Origin: Anaerolineae bacterium
GTDB lineage: Bacteria > Chloroflexota > Anaerolineae > Aggregatilineales > J027
Direction of reading: 5' to 3'
Length of the DNA stretch: 42,909 nt
NCBI GenBank assembly: GCA_019913005.1
Contig: JAIOHL010000253.1
Location: 1 to 42,909, forward strand
A program made the position numbers and the translations under genes. Positions 7,466 through 14,768 of this stretch are shown piece by piece. Every line of letters starts with the position of its first letter. The stretch's first letter is position 1. The notes under the pieces are model-generated. The model was given only the letters and a program-made list of their open reading frames with translations. It ran no database searches and was not told where the DNA came from.

Positions 7466-8263
7466 ATGACCTATTTTGCTTTTCTCCTTTACTTTCTCGT
7501 GATACCTATTTTGATACTGAGCATACTCACCTACAATGATTGGCGCAGGGGACTAAGGCTTCCTCCTTCATTGAGACTGATAGCCCCTTGGCGGATAGTG
7601 GTGATTCTTATTGGAATTGCGGTGGTCTATACCACCCCATGGGACAACTACTTGGTGGCTACGGGGGTCTGGTCATATGATCCTGCACTTGTTACGGGGA
7701 TTACTTTTGGCTGGGTTCCATTGGAAGAATACACATTTTTTATTCTTCAGCCCATTATGACTGGCCTCTGGTTGCTGTTTTTGGCTCGTCGTGTGCGCCC
7801 CGAAGAGCCATTTGTCCCTCAACTCAATATTCGCCTAGCGTCAGTGGCTGTGATAAGCATTGCTTGGCTCACTTCAATCGGCCTTTTTCTTTCGGGTTGG
7901 GAACCTGTTACCTATCTGTCCTTAGAATTGATGTGGGGATTCCCGGCAATCATGGTGCAGCTCGTTTTTGGGGCAGATATTCTCTGGCACCAGCGCCGCC
8001 TCGTCATACCAGCAATTCTAATTGCCACGCTTTATTTGTGCGTTGCAGATAGTCTTGCGATTCAGGATGGGACTTGGACCATTAATCCTGATCTCAGTCT
8101 CGATATTTTGGTTGGGGGTATCTTGCCAATTGAAGAAGTGCTCTTCTTTTTGCTCACCAACACATTGGTGGTGTTTGGAGTCATCTTGGGATTGACCTAC
8201 GAGAGTTCCTATCGTTTGTCTTCACGGGTCATGAATCAACTAATACGGAATTCGGGTGAATGA
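7466..8263 (+). CDS. crtY: Lycopene cyclase, fused CrtYc-CrtYd type
   Basis: A 265-residue polytopic membrane protein made of two homologous halves, each with the catalytic PxEE motif: PLEEYTFF (85-92) and PIEEVLFF (221-228). This is the fused form of the heterodimeric actinobacterial CrtYc/CrtYd cyclase, as also found in archaea and in the N-terminal part of fungal bifunctional cyclase/phytoene synthases. It should turn psi ends of lycopene into beta rings, giving gamma- and/or beta-carotene. The start lies 5 bases after the crtI stop with little Shine-Dalgarno signal, which suggests translational coupling. The last codons (about 8240-8263, LIRNSGE and stop) fall inside a dispersed repeat that recurs at 31895. 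The native C-terminus therefore seems to have been rewritten by an insertion, without loss of the motifs. Confidence 0.9.
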   Translation: MTYFAFLLYFLVIPILILSILTYNDWRRGLRLPPSLRLIAPWRIVVILIGIAVVYTTPWDNYLVATGVWSYDPALVTGITFGWVPLEEYTFFILQPIMTGLWLLFLARRVRPEEPFVPQLNIRLASVAVISIAWLTSIGLFLSGWEPVTYLSLELMWGFPAIMVQLVFGADILWHQRRLVIPAILIATLYLCVADSLAIQDGTWTINPDLSLDILVGGILPIEEVLFFLLTNTLVVFGVILGLTYESSYRLSSRVMNQLIRNSGE

Positions 8264-8386
8264 TGTCTGGTTAACCCCACCCCCCTGCCCCGTCAACGGC
8301 TGAGGGGGAAGCACGCCTGTTTGACGCCCTTCCTCGCCTGCGGGGAAGAGTTGGGGATGGGGTAAGCATTTAGTCGAATCTGGTAT
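8239..8386. repeat. Dispersed palindromic repeat, copy 1 (uninterrupted)
   Basis: This 148-base stretch recurs at 31895-32177, where it is interrupted by a second small element. Both begin ACTAATACGGAATTCGGGTGA and end TAGTCGAATCTGGTAT. The ends are imperfectly inverted (ATACnnnATTCG), and the middle forms G/C-rich hairpins. It starts inside the crtY reading frame and ends in the space between the convergent crtY and GH39 genes, where the hairpins could also stop transcription from both sides. Confidence 0.8.
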
Positions 8387-8583
8387 AACCCATTTACGAA
8401 AGGGAGAATAAGTTTGTGGTGTACCTGTATGCTGTTAAGGGTTCCTTCGTTTGGCTCACCGAAGCGAGCAAACAATCATTGATTTCAACACCTTGACTCA
8501 ACCGATAGCGTTCCCCCTGCCCTACTAAGTGCTTTTTAGCTCGGATAGGATTTCCCCATCATATAGGGGTTCTAAAATCATCT
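8387..8583. other. Non-coding space between convergent crtY and GH39
   Basis: Together with the repeat before it, this makes a gap of about 320 bases. I see one imperfect hairpin around 8449-8473 (GTTTGGCTC against GAGCAAAC) and no supported gene. Short open frames here are too poor to call. Confidence 0.4.
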
Positions 8584-10122
8584 TTAGGAGAAAGCACTCT
8601 CTGAAATATCTACGAGCGTTACCCCATGCGGTTGCACTGGTAAATTCAAGGTTAACAGATTTGGAGCAGGCGAAAGATATTCGACGTTCATCTTTAGTTC
8701 CATCTTTTGCCGGAGTAGGTCAAGGTCTTCACGCAGAATCTGTTCCGGCGATCCCATATCAAACCAAGCATCCAACACGCTACCATGTTCACGGTCAAAA
8801 CGGGTGGTCTGAACCCGGACTTTTCGCTCAAATCCCGGCAAGTTCAAAGTGAATTGTTTCTCTGCGTTCTGTACAAACATATCGTAAAGTCGGCGCGTGC
8901 CAGCAGCTTTCTGGATGAAACGGTTATCACTTGCTGCCTCGTCCGTGTAATGACAATAATTCCACACCAGAACCGAGATTTTCCCGCTTGTATGGCGCGT
9001 CACAACGAACGAATCGCCCATATCGAGTATCTCGTTCCCCAATCGGGAAAGAAACCAGTAGCCATGATAGGAAGGTTTTTTAAGGCCCTGCGTATTAATC
9101 AAACCGAAGCCACCATGAAACGGGGTATCCCCGGCACGCGATTCTTCAAAAATGTCACTGATCACCCAAAACGATAGGGAATCGGCATGACCATGTCCGG
9201 CTAGGTTGTTCTGTACGATAAAGGGGGCAAGGAATGCTGTATCGTGAATGGGGTCACGCGGACTTGGGCTACTGCTCCATTCAGTATAATGCTTTTCGAG
9301 ATGTGAAAAACCGTTCTCCTCAAGCGTTTTTTCATAGCCTGTCAGGTCAACCATGAGACGCTCTGGCCCATCCCACGTCATATAGCCATTACCGTCTGCA
9401 TCAAATGGGTGATTGGTAGGATAGGGATGTGTTGAGAAGAAATCAATCGGTATATTTTCTTTACGGCACGCACTTAGGAACTTATCGCCCCATGATGCTA
9501 TACCGGGGCCAGCAGATGCCGACGCAGTTGCAGGGCCGCCGACTTTGAGATTTTCATCAATCTGCTTAATGGCACGCGCGGTCCGTTTATACAACTCCAT
9601 ATAAGCATCAAAATCCGCATCCTTCCAAAAGAAAAACAAGTCCGGCTCGTTCCAGACTTCAAAATACCAGCGTCGTACTTCATCCCGACCATAGCGTTCG
9701 ATAATGTGCTGGATAAATTGTTGAATAAACCATTCCCAGCGCTCCCAATTATTGGGCGGGGTAATGTTGCCTTTCCACCAGAAAACTGTCTCTTCACCGC
9801 TCGCAAGGTCATATGGCATGAAACCAAGTTCGACAAAAGGGCGAATATTGATAGAGAGCCAGTGGTCGTATACGAGATCGACGTATTGCCAGTTCACAAT
9901 GGGCTGGCCGCCCTCTTCTCGATAGACCATCATATCTTCGTGGAATAACCCGTGCATTCGCATATAGTCGAAGGGCATCTCACGCTGGATAAGTTCCAGA
10001 TGTTTTTGGAAGTCGGCGCGTAGGGCTTCCGCAACCCGTCCGCCACCGACGCACACCTTCCAGTATGGGTTAAGAGGTTCACCCGCTTTATTGCGGTCAA
10101 TCGTGATTTCTGTTTTTGTCAT
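8584..10122 (-). CDS. Glycoside hydrolase family 39, beta-xylosidase-like
   Basis: A 512-residue GH39-type (clan GH-A) retaining glycosidase without a signal peptide, so it probably acts on imported oligosaccharides. The TIM-barrel shows the acid/base glutamate in WNEPD (E159) and the nucleophile in TEWSS (E281), at nearly the spacing known for Thermoanaerobacterium XynB. FFSTHPYP and SFWVISDIFEE are also typical GH39 stretches. The C-terminal part (about 390-512) is the expected beta-sandwich. AAGGAG is seen about 12 bases before the ATG. It is the last gene of a leftward group with GH43 and a serine hydrolase, consistent with xylo-oligosaccharide breakdown. Alpha-L-iduronidase activity, the other GH39 activity, fits the context less well. 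Confidence 0.88.
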   Translation of the reverse strand: MTKTEITIDRNKAGEPLNPYWKVCVGGGRVAEALRADFQKHLELIQREMPFDYMRMHGLFHEDMMVYREEGGQPIVNWQYVDLVYDHWLSINIRPFVELGFMPYDLASGEETVFWWKGNITPPNNWERWEWFIQQFIQHIIERYGRDEVRRWYFEVWNEPDLFFFWKDADFDAYMELYKRTARAIKQIDENLKVGGPATASASAGPGIASWGDKFLSACRKENIPIDFFSTHPYPTNHPFDADGNGYMTWDGPERLMVDLTGYEKTLEENGFSHLEKHYTEWSSSPSPRDPIHDTAFLAPFIVQNNLAGHGHADSLSFWVISDIFEESRAGDTPFHGGFGLINTQGLKKPSYHGYWFLSRLGNEILDMGDSFVVTRHTSGKISVLVWNYCHYTDEAASDNRFIQKAAGTRRLYDMFVQNAEKQFTLNLPGFERKVRVQTTRFDREHGSVLDAWFDMGSPEQILREDLDLLRQKMELKMNVEYLSPAPNLLTLNLPVQPHGVTLVDISESAFS

Positions 10123-10222
10123 CTTAAAGGCCGCTCCTTAAACAAAAGATGGAATTTTTTGAAACTTGCGTCCGCTTTCTTTAGCGCATACTCTCAAAAA
10201 ACCTCATCTACGATTCACATAA

Positions 10223-11452
10223 CTACGCCAGTATTGCCTGATAGGTGAGCGCTTTGGTCGTTGCAAAGATCGGGTAAATCCAAAAGGGATCTAGCTGATA
10301 ACAAACTGTACCCACGAGTTCATAATGGGGATCAACCCAGAGCAAAGTTCCAGAACCACCATCCTTCCAGTATTCTCCAGTTGCACTAGGCGTTCCCGCC
10401 AGTCCGCGATCCATTAAGGTGTGGACACCCAGACCGTGCCCATAGCCGTAGATTGGCTGTGCATTCGGGAAGTGATACGGTAGTAGATCAGCCCGAAGGT
10501 GGTTACTGGTCATGAGATCAACGGTGCTGGGCGCGAGAATGCACACCTTATCGAGTGTGCCCCGATTGAGCAGCATATTGCCAAGCCGTTGAACATCCGA
10601 TGCTGTTGACACAAGACCAGCCCCGCCGTACTGCCATTGTCCGGGTGGTCTGTGACCATTCGATATGTAATGAACACTCTGACTTGGTGCTTCCAAAAGA
10701 GTCAGACTGCCATCCTGTGCTCGCGTGTAAAATGCGCTGAAACGATCAATCTGGTTATCCCCGATAACATAACTTGTGTCCATCATTCCCAGTGGATCGA
10801 AAATATAAGTTTGTAAAAAGTCGGCAAAATGCAGTCCTGAGGTGATTTCGACCAGCCGAGCCAAGATTTCAAACGATTGACCGTAACGCCAAAGTGTATT
10901 CGGTTGAGCAACCAATGGGACTTGGGTAATGCTCTCCACGATCTCTGCCAGCGAAACATGTGACGTTTGCAGCGCTTTGATCTTGGCGCGAAGCATCCCT
11001 TCAGGTGGTTCAGTTGCTCCACCAAATCCGGATGGGATGCCGCCTGTATGGGTAAGCAAATGCCGAATGGTGATCGGACGTTCCTGTTTGACGAAACGGG
11101 GTTCATCCCCCTCCATGCCGGCATAGACCGGGGTTGATCCAAACGCGGGAATGAAGTCTGCAATGGGTTGGTCTAGCACAAATTCACCACGTTCATAACA
11201 AATCAGCGCCGCAACAGCCGTGATCACTTTGGTAATTGACCACAGCCGAACCAAGGTATCAGGTTGCATCGGCTGATTCGTTGAGAGATTGGCAGCACCA
11301 TAACCTCTCGCATGGAAAACCTGTCCACGCCGCGACAGCACAGCAACAACGCCCGCAACTTTGCCTTGGTCAACATAGCGTTGCAGCGCGTTATCGAGAA
11401 AAGTCAGTCGCTCAGATGAAACTTCAACCCGTTCAGGAGCAATCGTTTGCAT
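10223..11452 (-). CDS. Serine hydrolase of the class C beta-lactamase / esterase family
   Basis: A 409-residue member of the beta-lactamase fold family that includes penicillin-binding proteins and EstB-like esterases. The nucleophile motif SxxK is S72-I-T-K75, in a region beginning TLVRLWSITK. A YGQ in the RYGQSF stretch stands where YxN is usual, and a KDGGSG near the C-terminus takes the place of the KTG box. No signal peptide is visible, which argues against a cell-wall role. The frame is open upstream to 11608, but that extension overlaps the GH43 coding end. I therefore start at the ATG at 11452, 25 bases after the GH43 stop. In a xylan locus, a de-esterifying role (acetyl or feruloyl groups) is a reasonable guess but only a guess. 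Confidence 0.8.
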   Translation of the reverse strand: MQTIAPERVEVSSERLTFLDNALQRYVDQGKVAGVVAVLSRRGQVFHARGYGAANLSTNQPMQPDTLVRLWSITKVITAVAALICYERGEFVLDQPIADFIPAFGSTPVYAGMEGDEPRFVKQERPITIRHLLTHTGGIPSGFGGATEPPEGMLRAKIKALQTSHVSLAEIVESITQVPLVAQPNTLWRYGQSFEILARLVEITSGLHFADFLQTYIFDPLGMMDTSYVIGDNQIDRFSAFYTRAQDGSLTLLEAPSQSVHYISNGHRPPGQWQYGGAGLVSTASDVQRLGNMLLNRGTLDKVCILAPSTVDLMTSNHLRADLLPYHFPNAQPIYGYGHGLGVHTLMDRGLAGTPSATGEYWKDGGSGTLLWVDPHYELVGTVCYQLDPFWIYPIFATTKALTYQAILA

Positions 11453-11477
11453 AACACTTTGTCTCGGACATGACTCT

Positions 11478-13064
11478 TTAGATTTCCCTATAATCAAACC
11501 AGTCAAAGTCAGCAATATTTGGGCTGGTGAAGCCATTACTGCTGGCGTATAAACCGATATAAGTTCCAACAAACCCGCCTGCAACTGTTGTGCTGAGAAT
11601 ACGTCCATCTACATTTTCAGCAACGGTATGCCATTGTTTGCCATCTTCGCTGACAAAAAAACTATAGGCTTGCCCTTGGGCGGTCACTTTGAGATAGCAA
11701 TGATCGTACGAGAGCGGAACTTCGGCGAGTTTTGTTTCTGTCTTCTTGTCGCGTTTTATGAGCGAAATCATGCGTGTATCATGGATGAGTGACACCACCA
11801 AACGAAAGTGATGATCACTGTTTTGATAGACAACGACCCCGGCACATTCATGCTCGTTCTCCGGCGCAAAGTCCATCAACGTTTCAGCGACAAAATTGAT
11901 ATGTTGTTGTCGTCGCCCCACAAAACTAGGATTTACCCACTCGCTTACCTGCTCTGGTCGCAAACGCAAACGCAAATGACCGGGGCGATCCGTCAGGCTC
12001 CAAAACGGATCACGAGGATTGCGTAAGAAATTCCAGCAAAAAGCTAATGTATCCGCGTCAAAATCATCACGGGCAGGCTGTTCAGGCCACGGATGAGGAG
12101 GCAGATTGGGCGACGGAAATTCTGGTTCGATGCCACCGCGTCTCGGATTAACAACCGGCCAGCCATCCATTTCCCATGTAACCGGAGCCATAAACGTTTC
12201 GCGTCCCAGATTGTAATGGTAGCCCGGTTCAAAGGGTGTGCTGTAGGGACGGACACCTAATGCAACCATCCACCATTCACCATTTTGCGTCTGGACTAGA
12301 TCGGCGTGGCCTGTCGCCGCAATCTCAGAGAAATAACCTTTATGACGATGTGTGAGGATTGGGTTACGGTGACACGATTCATAGGGTCCGGTGATAGTTT
12401 TGCTGCGAGCTATAGTGACGGCATGATAGGCATCCGTGCCACCCTCTGCAATCATCAAATAATAGGTATCCCCGATGTGGTATAGGTGAGGGGCTTCGGG
12501 GTGAATGGCTCGTTTGGCTGCACCATCCCACAGCGCATATTTTTCTCCAATTAGCTGCATCGAGTTCAGGTCTAGTTCCTGAAGCCAGATTTCCCGATGA
12601 CCATGATCGGATTCGCCAGTTCGTGGAATACGATTCCCGGTGTACCATACTCGCCCGTCATCATCAAACAATAAAGATGGGTCAATTCCCGGCGCATCCT
12701 CCAACCAGTAGGGATCGGACCAAGGGCCCGCTGGATCGGTGGCTGTCACAATAAAATTGCCATAGGGTGGTGTTGGGTCTTTAGAATTGGGAACCAGCGT
12801 ATTGATGACGTAAAAGAGACCCTCATGGTAACGGATGGTGGGCGCATATAGGCCTTTTGAATTTGCCAGACCATCTAAACTTAGCTGCGATGGGCGATGT
12901 ATGACGTGCCCAAGCTGTCGCCAGTGAACCAGATCGCGGCTGTGAAAAATTGGCAGTCCCGGAAAATATTCAAAAGTTGACGTTATCAGATAATAATCTT
13001 CATCAACCCGGCAGATTGATGGATCAGGATAAAAGCCCGACAATATTGGATTTTGAAATGTCAT
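11478..13064 (-). CDS. Glycoside hydrolase family 43, two-domain beta-xylosidase-like
   Basis: A 528-residue inverting GH43 enzyme with the five-bladed propeller followed by a C-terminal concanavalin-like domain (about 330-528), the layout of XynB-type beta-xylosidases. Catalytic candidates match that group closely: the base D14 in FYPDPS, the modulating D128 in GIDPSLLFDDDG, and the acid E190 in IHPEAPH. There is no signal peptide, so it should release xylose from imported oligosaccharides. Arabinofuranosidase activity is also common in this subfamily. It is the first gene of the leftward unit with the serine hydrolase and GH39. Its promoter overlaps a LacI-type palindrome shared with the divergent dioxygenase gene. 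Confidence 0.9.
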   Translation of the reverse strand: MTFQNPILSGFYPDPSICRVDEDYYLITSTFEYFPGLPIFHSRDLVHWRQLGHVIHRPSQLSLDGLANSKGLYAPTIRYHEGLFYVINTLVPNSKDPTPPYGNFIVTATDPAGPWSDPYWLEDAPGIDPSLLFDDDGRVWYTGNRIPRTGESDHGHREIWLQELDLNSMQLIGEKYALWDGAAKRAIHPEAPHLYHIGDTYYLMIAEGGTDAYHAVTIARSKTITGPYESCHRNPILTHRHKGYFSEIAATGHADLVQTQNGEWWMVALGVRPYSTPFEPGYHYNLGRETFMAPVTWEMDGWPVVNPRRGGIEPEFPSPNLPPHPWPEQPARDDFDADTLAFCWNFLRNPRDPFWSLTDRPGHLRLRLRPEQVSEWVNPSFVGRRQQHINFVAETLMDFAPENEHECAGVVVYQNSDHHFRLVVSLIHDTRMISLIKRDKKTETKLAEVPLSYDHCYLKVTAQGQAYSFFVSEDGKQWHTVAENVDGRILSTTVAGGFVGTYIGLYASSNGFTSPNIADFDWFDYREI

Positions 13065-13090
13065 ATGTTAAATCTCGCAAATGAGTTTTA

Positions 13091-13119
13091 TAGACTAATC
13101 TGATCTAACCTGATATAGT
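13091..13119 (+). promoter_or_regulatory. Candidate promoter of the PhyH-family gene
   Basis: TAGACT (13091-13096), 17 bases, then TATAGT (13114-13119). Its -10 box overlaps by three bases the -10 box of the leftward GH43 promoter, and the palindrome at 13130 lies where transcription would begin. The -35 match is only moderate. Confidence 0.5.
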
Positions 13120-13145
13120 ATAAACTGGTTTACAAGCGCTTGCAA
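13117..13145 (-). promoter_or_regulatory. Promoter of the GH43-serine hydrolase-GH39 unit
   Basis: On the minus strand, TTGCAA (13145-13140) and TATACT (13122-13117) are 17 bases apart. The -35 hexamer is one end of the LacI-type palindrome at 13130-13145, so bound repressor would mask it. Confidence 0.6.
13130..13145. promoter_or_regulatory. LacI-type operator O1
   Basis: TTACAAGCGCTTGCAA is a 16-base palindrome with one mismatch and the central CG typical of LacI-family operators. It is nearly identical to the sites at 14307 and 14411. It covers the -35 of the GH43 promoter and the start region of the dioxygenase promoter. Confidence 0.8.
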
Positions 13146-13191
13146 AAAGATTGATAAGAACTATTGGAAATCCCTTTCAGGAGATAAGAAT

Positions 13192-14055
13192 ATGGAGTAC
13201 ACAACGTTATCACCAGAAGAAGTTCAACATTTTTTGGACTATGGTTTTGTTCACTTAACCAATTGCTTTGATCTAGGCTTTGCCGCGCAATCAACCTCTG
13301 CTGCGTTCGAGCGACTTGGCTATCGGGAAGATGCTCCCGCAACATGGGAACAGCCCATCATCCATCTGCCCAATAATGCGTATGTTGATGTCAAAGAATT
13401 TGCGCCAAAGGTTTACGGTGCTATCTGTGATTTGCTGGGTGGGGAAGATCGGGTTCAAACCCCTGTTCGTTGGGGTGATGGCTATATTATCAACTTTAAA
13501 CTCGGAGCTGACCGGGAATGGATTGCCCCATCTCCGGAGTCTGGCGGCTGGCACAAGGATGGCGATTTCTTTTGGCATTTTCTGGATAGCCCTGAACAGG
13601 GTCTGCTTTTGATCGTCGTTTGGCGGGACATTGAACCGAGGGGTGGTGGAACTTTTATGGCCTGCGACTCGATCAAACCCGTCGCTGAATATTTGAACAA
13701 CAACCGCGAAGGTTTACATCCCTTTGAAGGCGGTTTTGGGAAGTTCATTCATGAATGCAAAGACTTTCGTGAACTAACCGGCAAAGCGGGTGATGTTGTC
13801 ATTATGCATCCCTTTATGCTTCATGCGTCCTCACAAAACCATTCCGGCAAAGCCCGCTTTATCACCAATCCACCCGTAGCATTAAAAGCGCCGATGAACT
13901 TCAACCGCGATAATGTGGAAGATTTCTCCCCCGTTGAATTAGCGGTCTTGAAAGCATTGGGGGTTGAACGGCTTGATTTCCAAATTCAGGGCGAACGTCG
14001 GCGATTTGATGCAAAGGCGTATCGTGAAGCACGGGCACAGAAGCAAAATTCGTGA
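13192..14055 (+). CDS. Phytanoyl-CoA dioxygenase (PhyH) family Fe(II)/2-oxoglutarate oxygenase
   Basis: A 287-residue protein of the PhyH family, non-haem iron oxygenases that hydroxylate a substrate while converting 2-oxoglutarate to succinate and CO2. The metal triad is visible as H121-K-D123 in GGWHKDGDF and a distal histidine in MLHASSQNHSGKARF (H211 best placed). An arginine follows in ARF as the likely 2-oxoglutarate anchor. AGGAG lies 9 bases before the ATG. It is divergent from GH43 and shares its LacI-type operator, and the ABC transporter follows downstream on the same strand with a second and third operator. It is thus co-regulated with carbohydrate genes. Its substrate is unknown; a sugar-derived or aglycone compound is possible. 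Confidence 0.85.
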   Translation: MEYTTLSPEEVQHFLDYGFVHLTNCFDLGFAAQSTSAAFERLGYREDAPATWEQPIIHLPNNAYVDVKEFAPKVYGAICDLLGGEDRVQTPVRWGDGYIINFKLGADREWIAPSPESGGWHKDGDFFWHFLDSPEQGLLLIVVWRDIEPRGGGTFMACDSIKPVAEYLNNNREGLHPFEGGFGKFIHECKDFRELTGKAGDVVIMHPFMLHASSQNHSGKARFITNPPVALKAPMNFNRDNVEDFSPVELAVLKALGVERLDFQIQGERRRFDAKAYREARAQKQNS

Positions 14056-14275
14056 TTGAGTCCTAGTACAAAATCGCAATACAGCAATTCAATCCAGTCG
14101 CCACACCCGAGAGTATATCTTTTGCCTGTCCAAAGTTGATTCAGAATTTGGCGCAGGTGGGGTATGCTCGTTTTGTTATTCCAGACAGAGCGAATCTTAG
14201 GCGAAAAGGGTGCATCAAAGACTCACCCACTGACACTCGTAGACTATTGGGCTATGGCTTTTAAAGTCAAATTGC

Positions 14276-14304
14276 TTGACACGGTATCATTTTCATGATA
14301 TGCT
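14276..14304 (+). promoter_or_regulatory. Sigma70-type promoter of the ABC transporter operon
   Basis: TTGACA (14276-14281), a 17-base spacer and TATGCT (14299-14304). The LacI-type operator O2 begins 3 bases downstream and covers the expected transcription start, a classic repression geometry. Confidence 0.8.
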
Positions 14305-14306
14305 TT

Positions 14307-14322
14307 TTGCAAACGCTTGCAA
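14307..14322. promoter_or_regulatory. LacI-type operator O2
   Basis: TTGCAAACGCTTGCAA differs from a perfect palindrome at one base. It lies immediately after the -10 box of the transporter promoter. Its centre is 104 bases from that of O3, close to ten helical turns. Confidence 0.82.
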
Positions 14323-14410
14323 AGACCTTTTTGTTGTGGCATCCCGCTGATAGGGTGTCGTATTGATATTGCTTACCAATAAAATAACGGCAATATTTTT
14401 TTAGTAAAAA

Positions 14411-14426
14411 TTGCAAGCGCTTGCAA
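14411..14426. promoter_or_regulatory. LacI-type operator O3
   Basis: TTGCAAGCGCTTGCAA is a perfect 16-base palindrome, and the flanking A and T extend it to 18. It lies in the transcribed leader of the transporter operon. Helical phasing with O2 would allow a repression loop or a roadblock. Confidence 0.85.
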
Positions 14427-14441
14427 TCATGAGGCGCTCTT

Positions 14442-14693
14442 ATGAAACAACACAAAGTTGTTGAGTTGAAAAATGCCGCCATCCACATTGTTGACCACAC
14501 AGCCGGGGTTTTCTATTCAACTGTCCGTTGTCTAGTGACTGGCTGTGAATTTGTTAGAGCGCCAATTCAAATTCACCGTAGCTTCCTCGTCCCCATGCAC
14601 AGGTCATTACTTGGATTCCCATCCTGTTTTGTATTTCAAATCAACATCAACCGATCAGAAAAAGGAGGCACCCAGCACAGCATAGTAATTTAG
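14442..14693 (+). CDS. Possible leader ORF of 83 codons, doubtful
   Basis: The frame starts with ATG 15 bases after operator O3, has GAGG 7 bases upstream and follows a strong promoter, so it would be transcribed. The product has no recognisable domain, signal peptide or membrane helix, and its composition does not look like a selected protein. It could be a short leader, a remnant of a lost gene or chance. I list it only because its expression signals are better than those of other small frames here. Confidence 0.2.
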   Translation: MKQHKVVELKNAAIHIVDHTAGVFYSTVRCLVTGCEFVRAPIQIHRSFLVPMHRSLLGFPSCFVFQININRSEKGGTQHSIVI

Positions 14694-14768
14694 TATCGCA
14701 GTTGGCAGTAAACGATTAAGCATGTATGTATTACACATTTTCATACATATTGAGTTGAGGAGCTTGAA

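Larger units (their letters stand above)
14056..14768. other. Long control region ahead of the ABC transporter
   Basis: Of these 713 bases, 14056-14270 shows nothing recognisable. From 14276 there is a promoter and two LacI-type operators (listed separately). After the second operator an 83-codon frame (14442-14693) begins with a GAGG 7 bases upstream. It looks like no known protein and may be chance or a leader. A short inverted repeat (AACAAC/GTTGTT) lies at about 14446-14462. Confidence 0.5.

Noticed and set aside
8273-8386. G/C-rich hairpins as a CRISPR-like or tRNA-like structure
   Set aside because: Only one copy is present locally, with no spacer periodicity or cloverleaf; it is explained as a dispersed palindromic repeat.
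8537-8575. Short CCCC/GGGG hairpin as terminator for GH39
   Set aside because: The stem is only four base pairs with an AT loop; too weak to call.
11453-11608. N-terminal extension of the serine hydrolase
   Set aside because: It lies inside the GH43 coding end in another frame; the ATG at 11452 follows the GH43 stop by 25 bases and fits family length.
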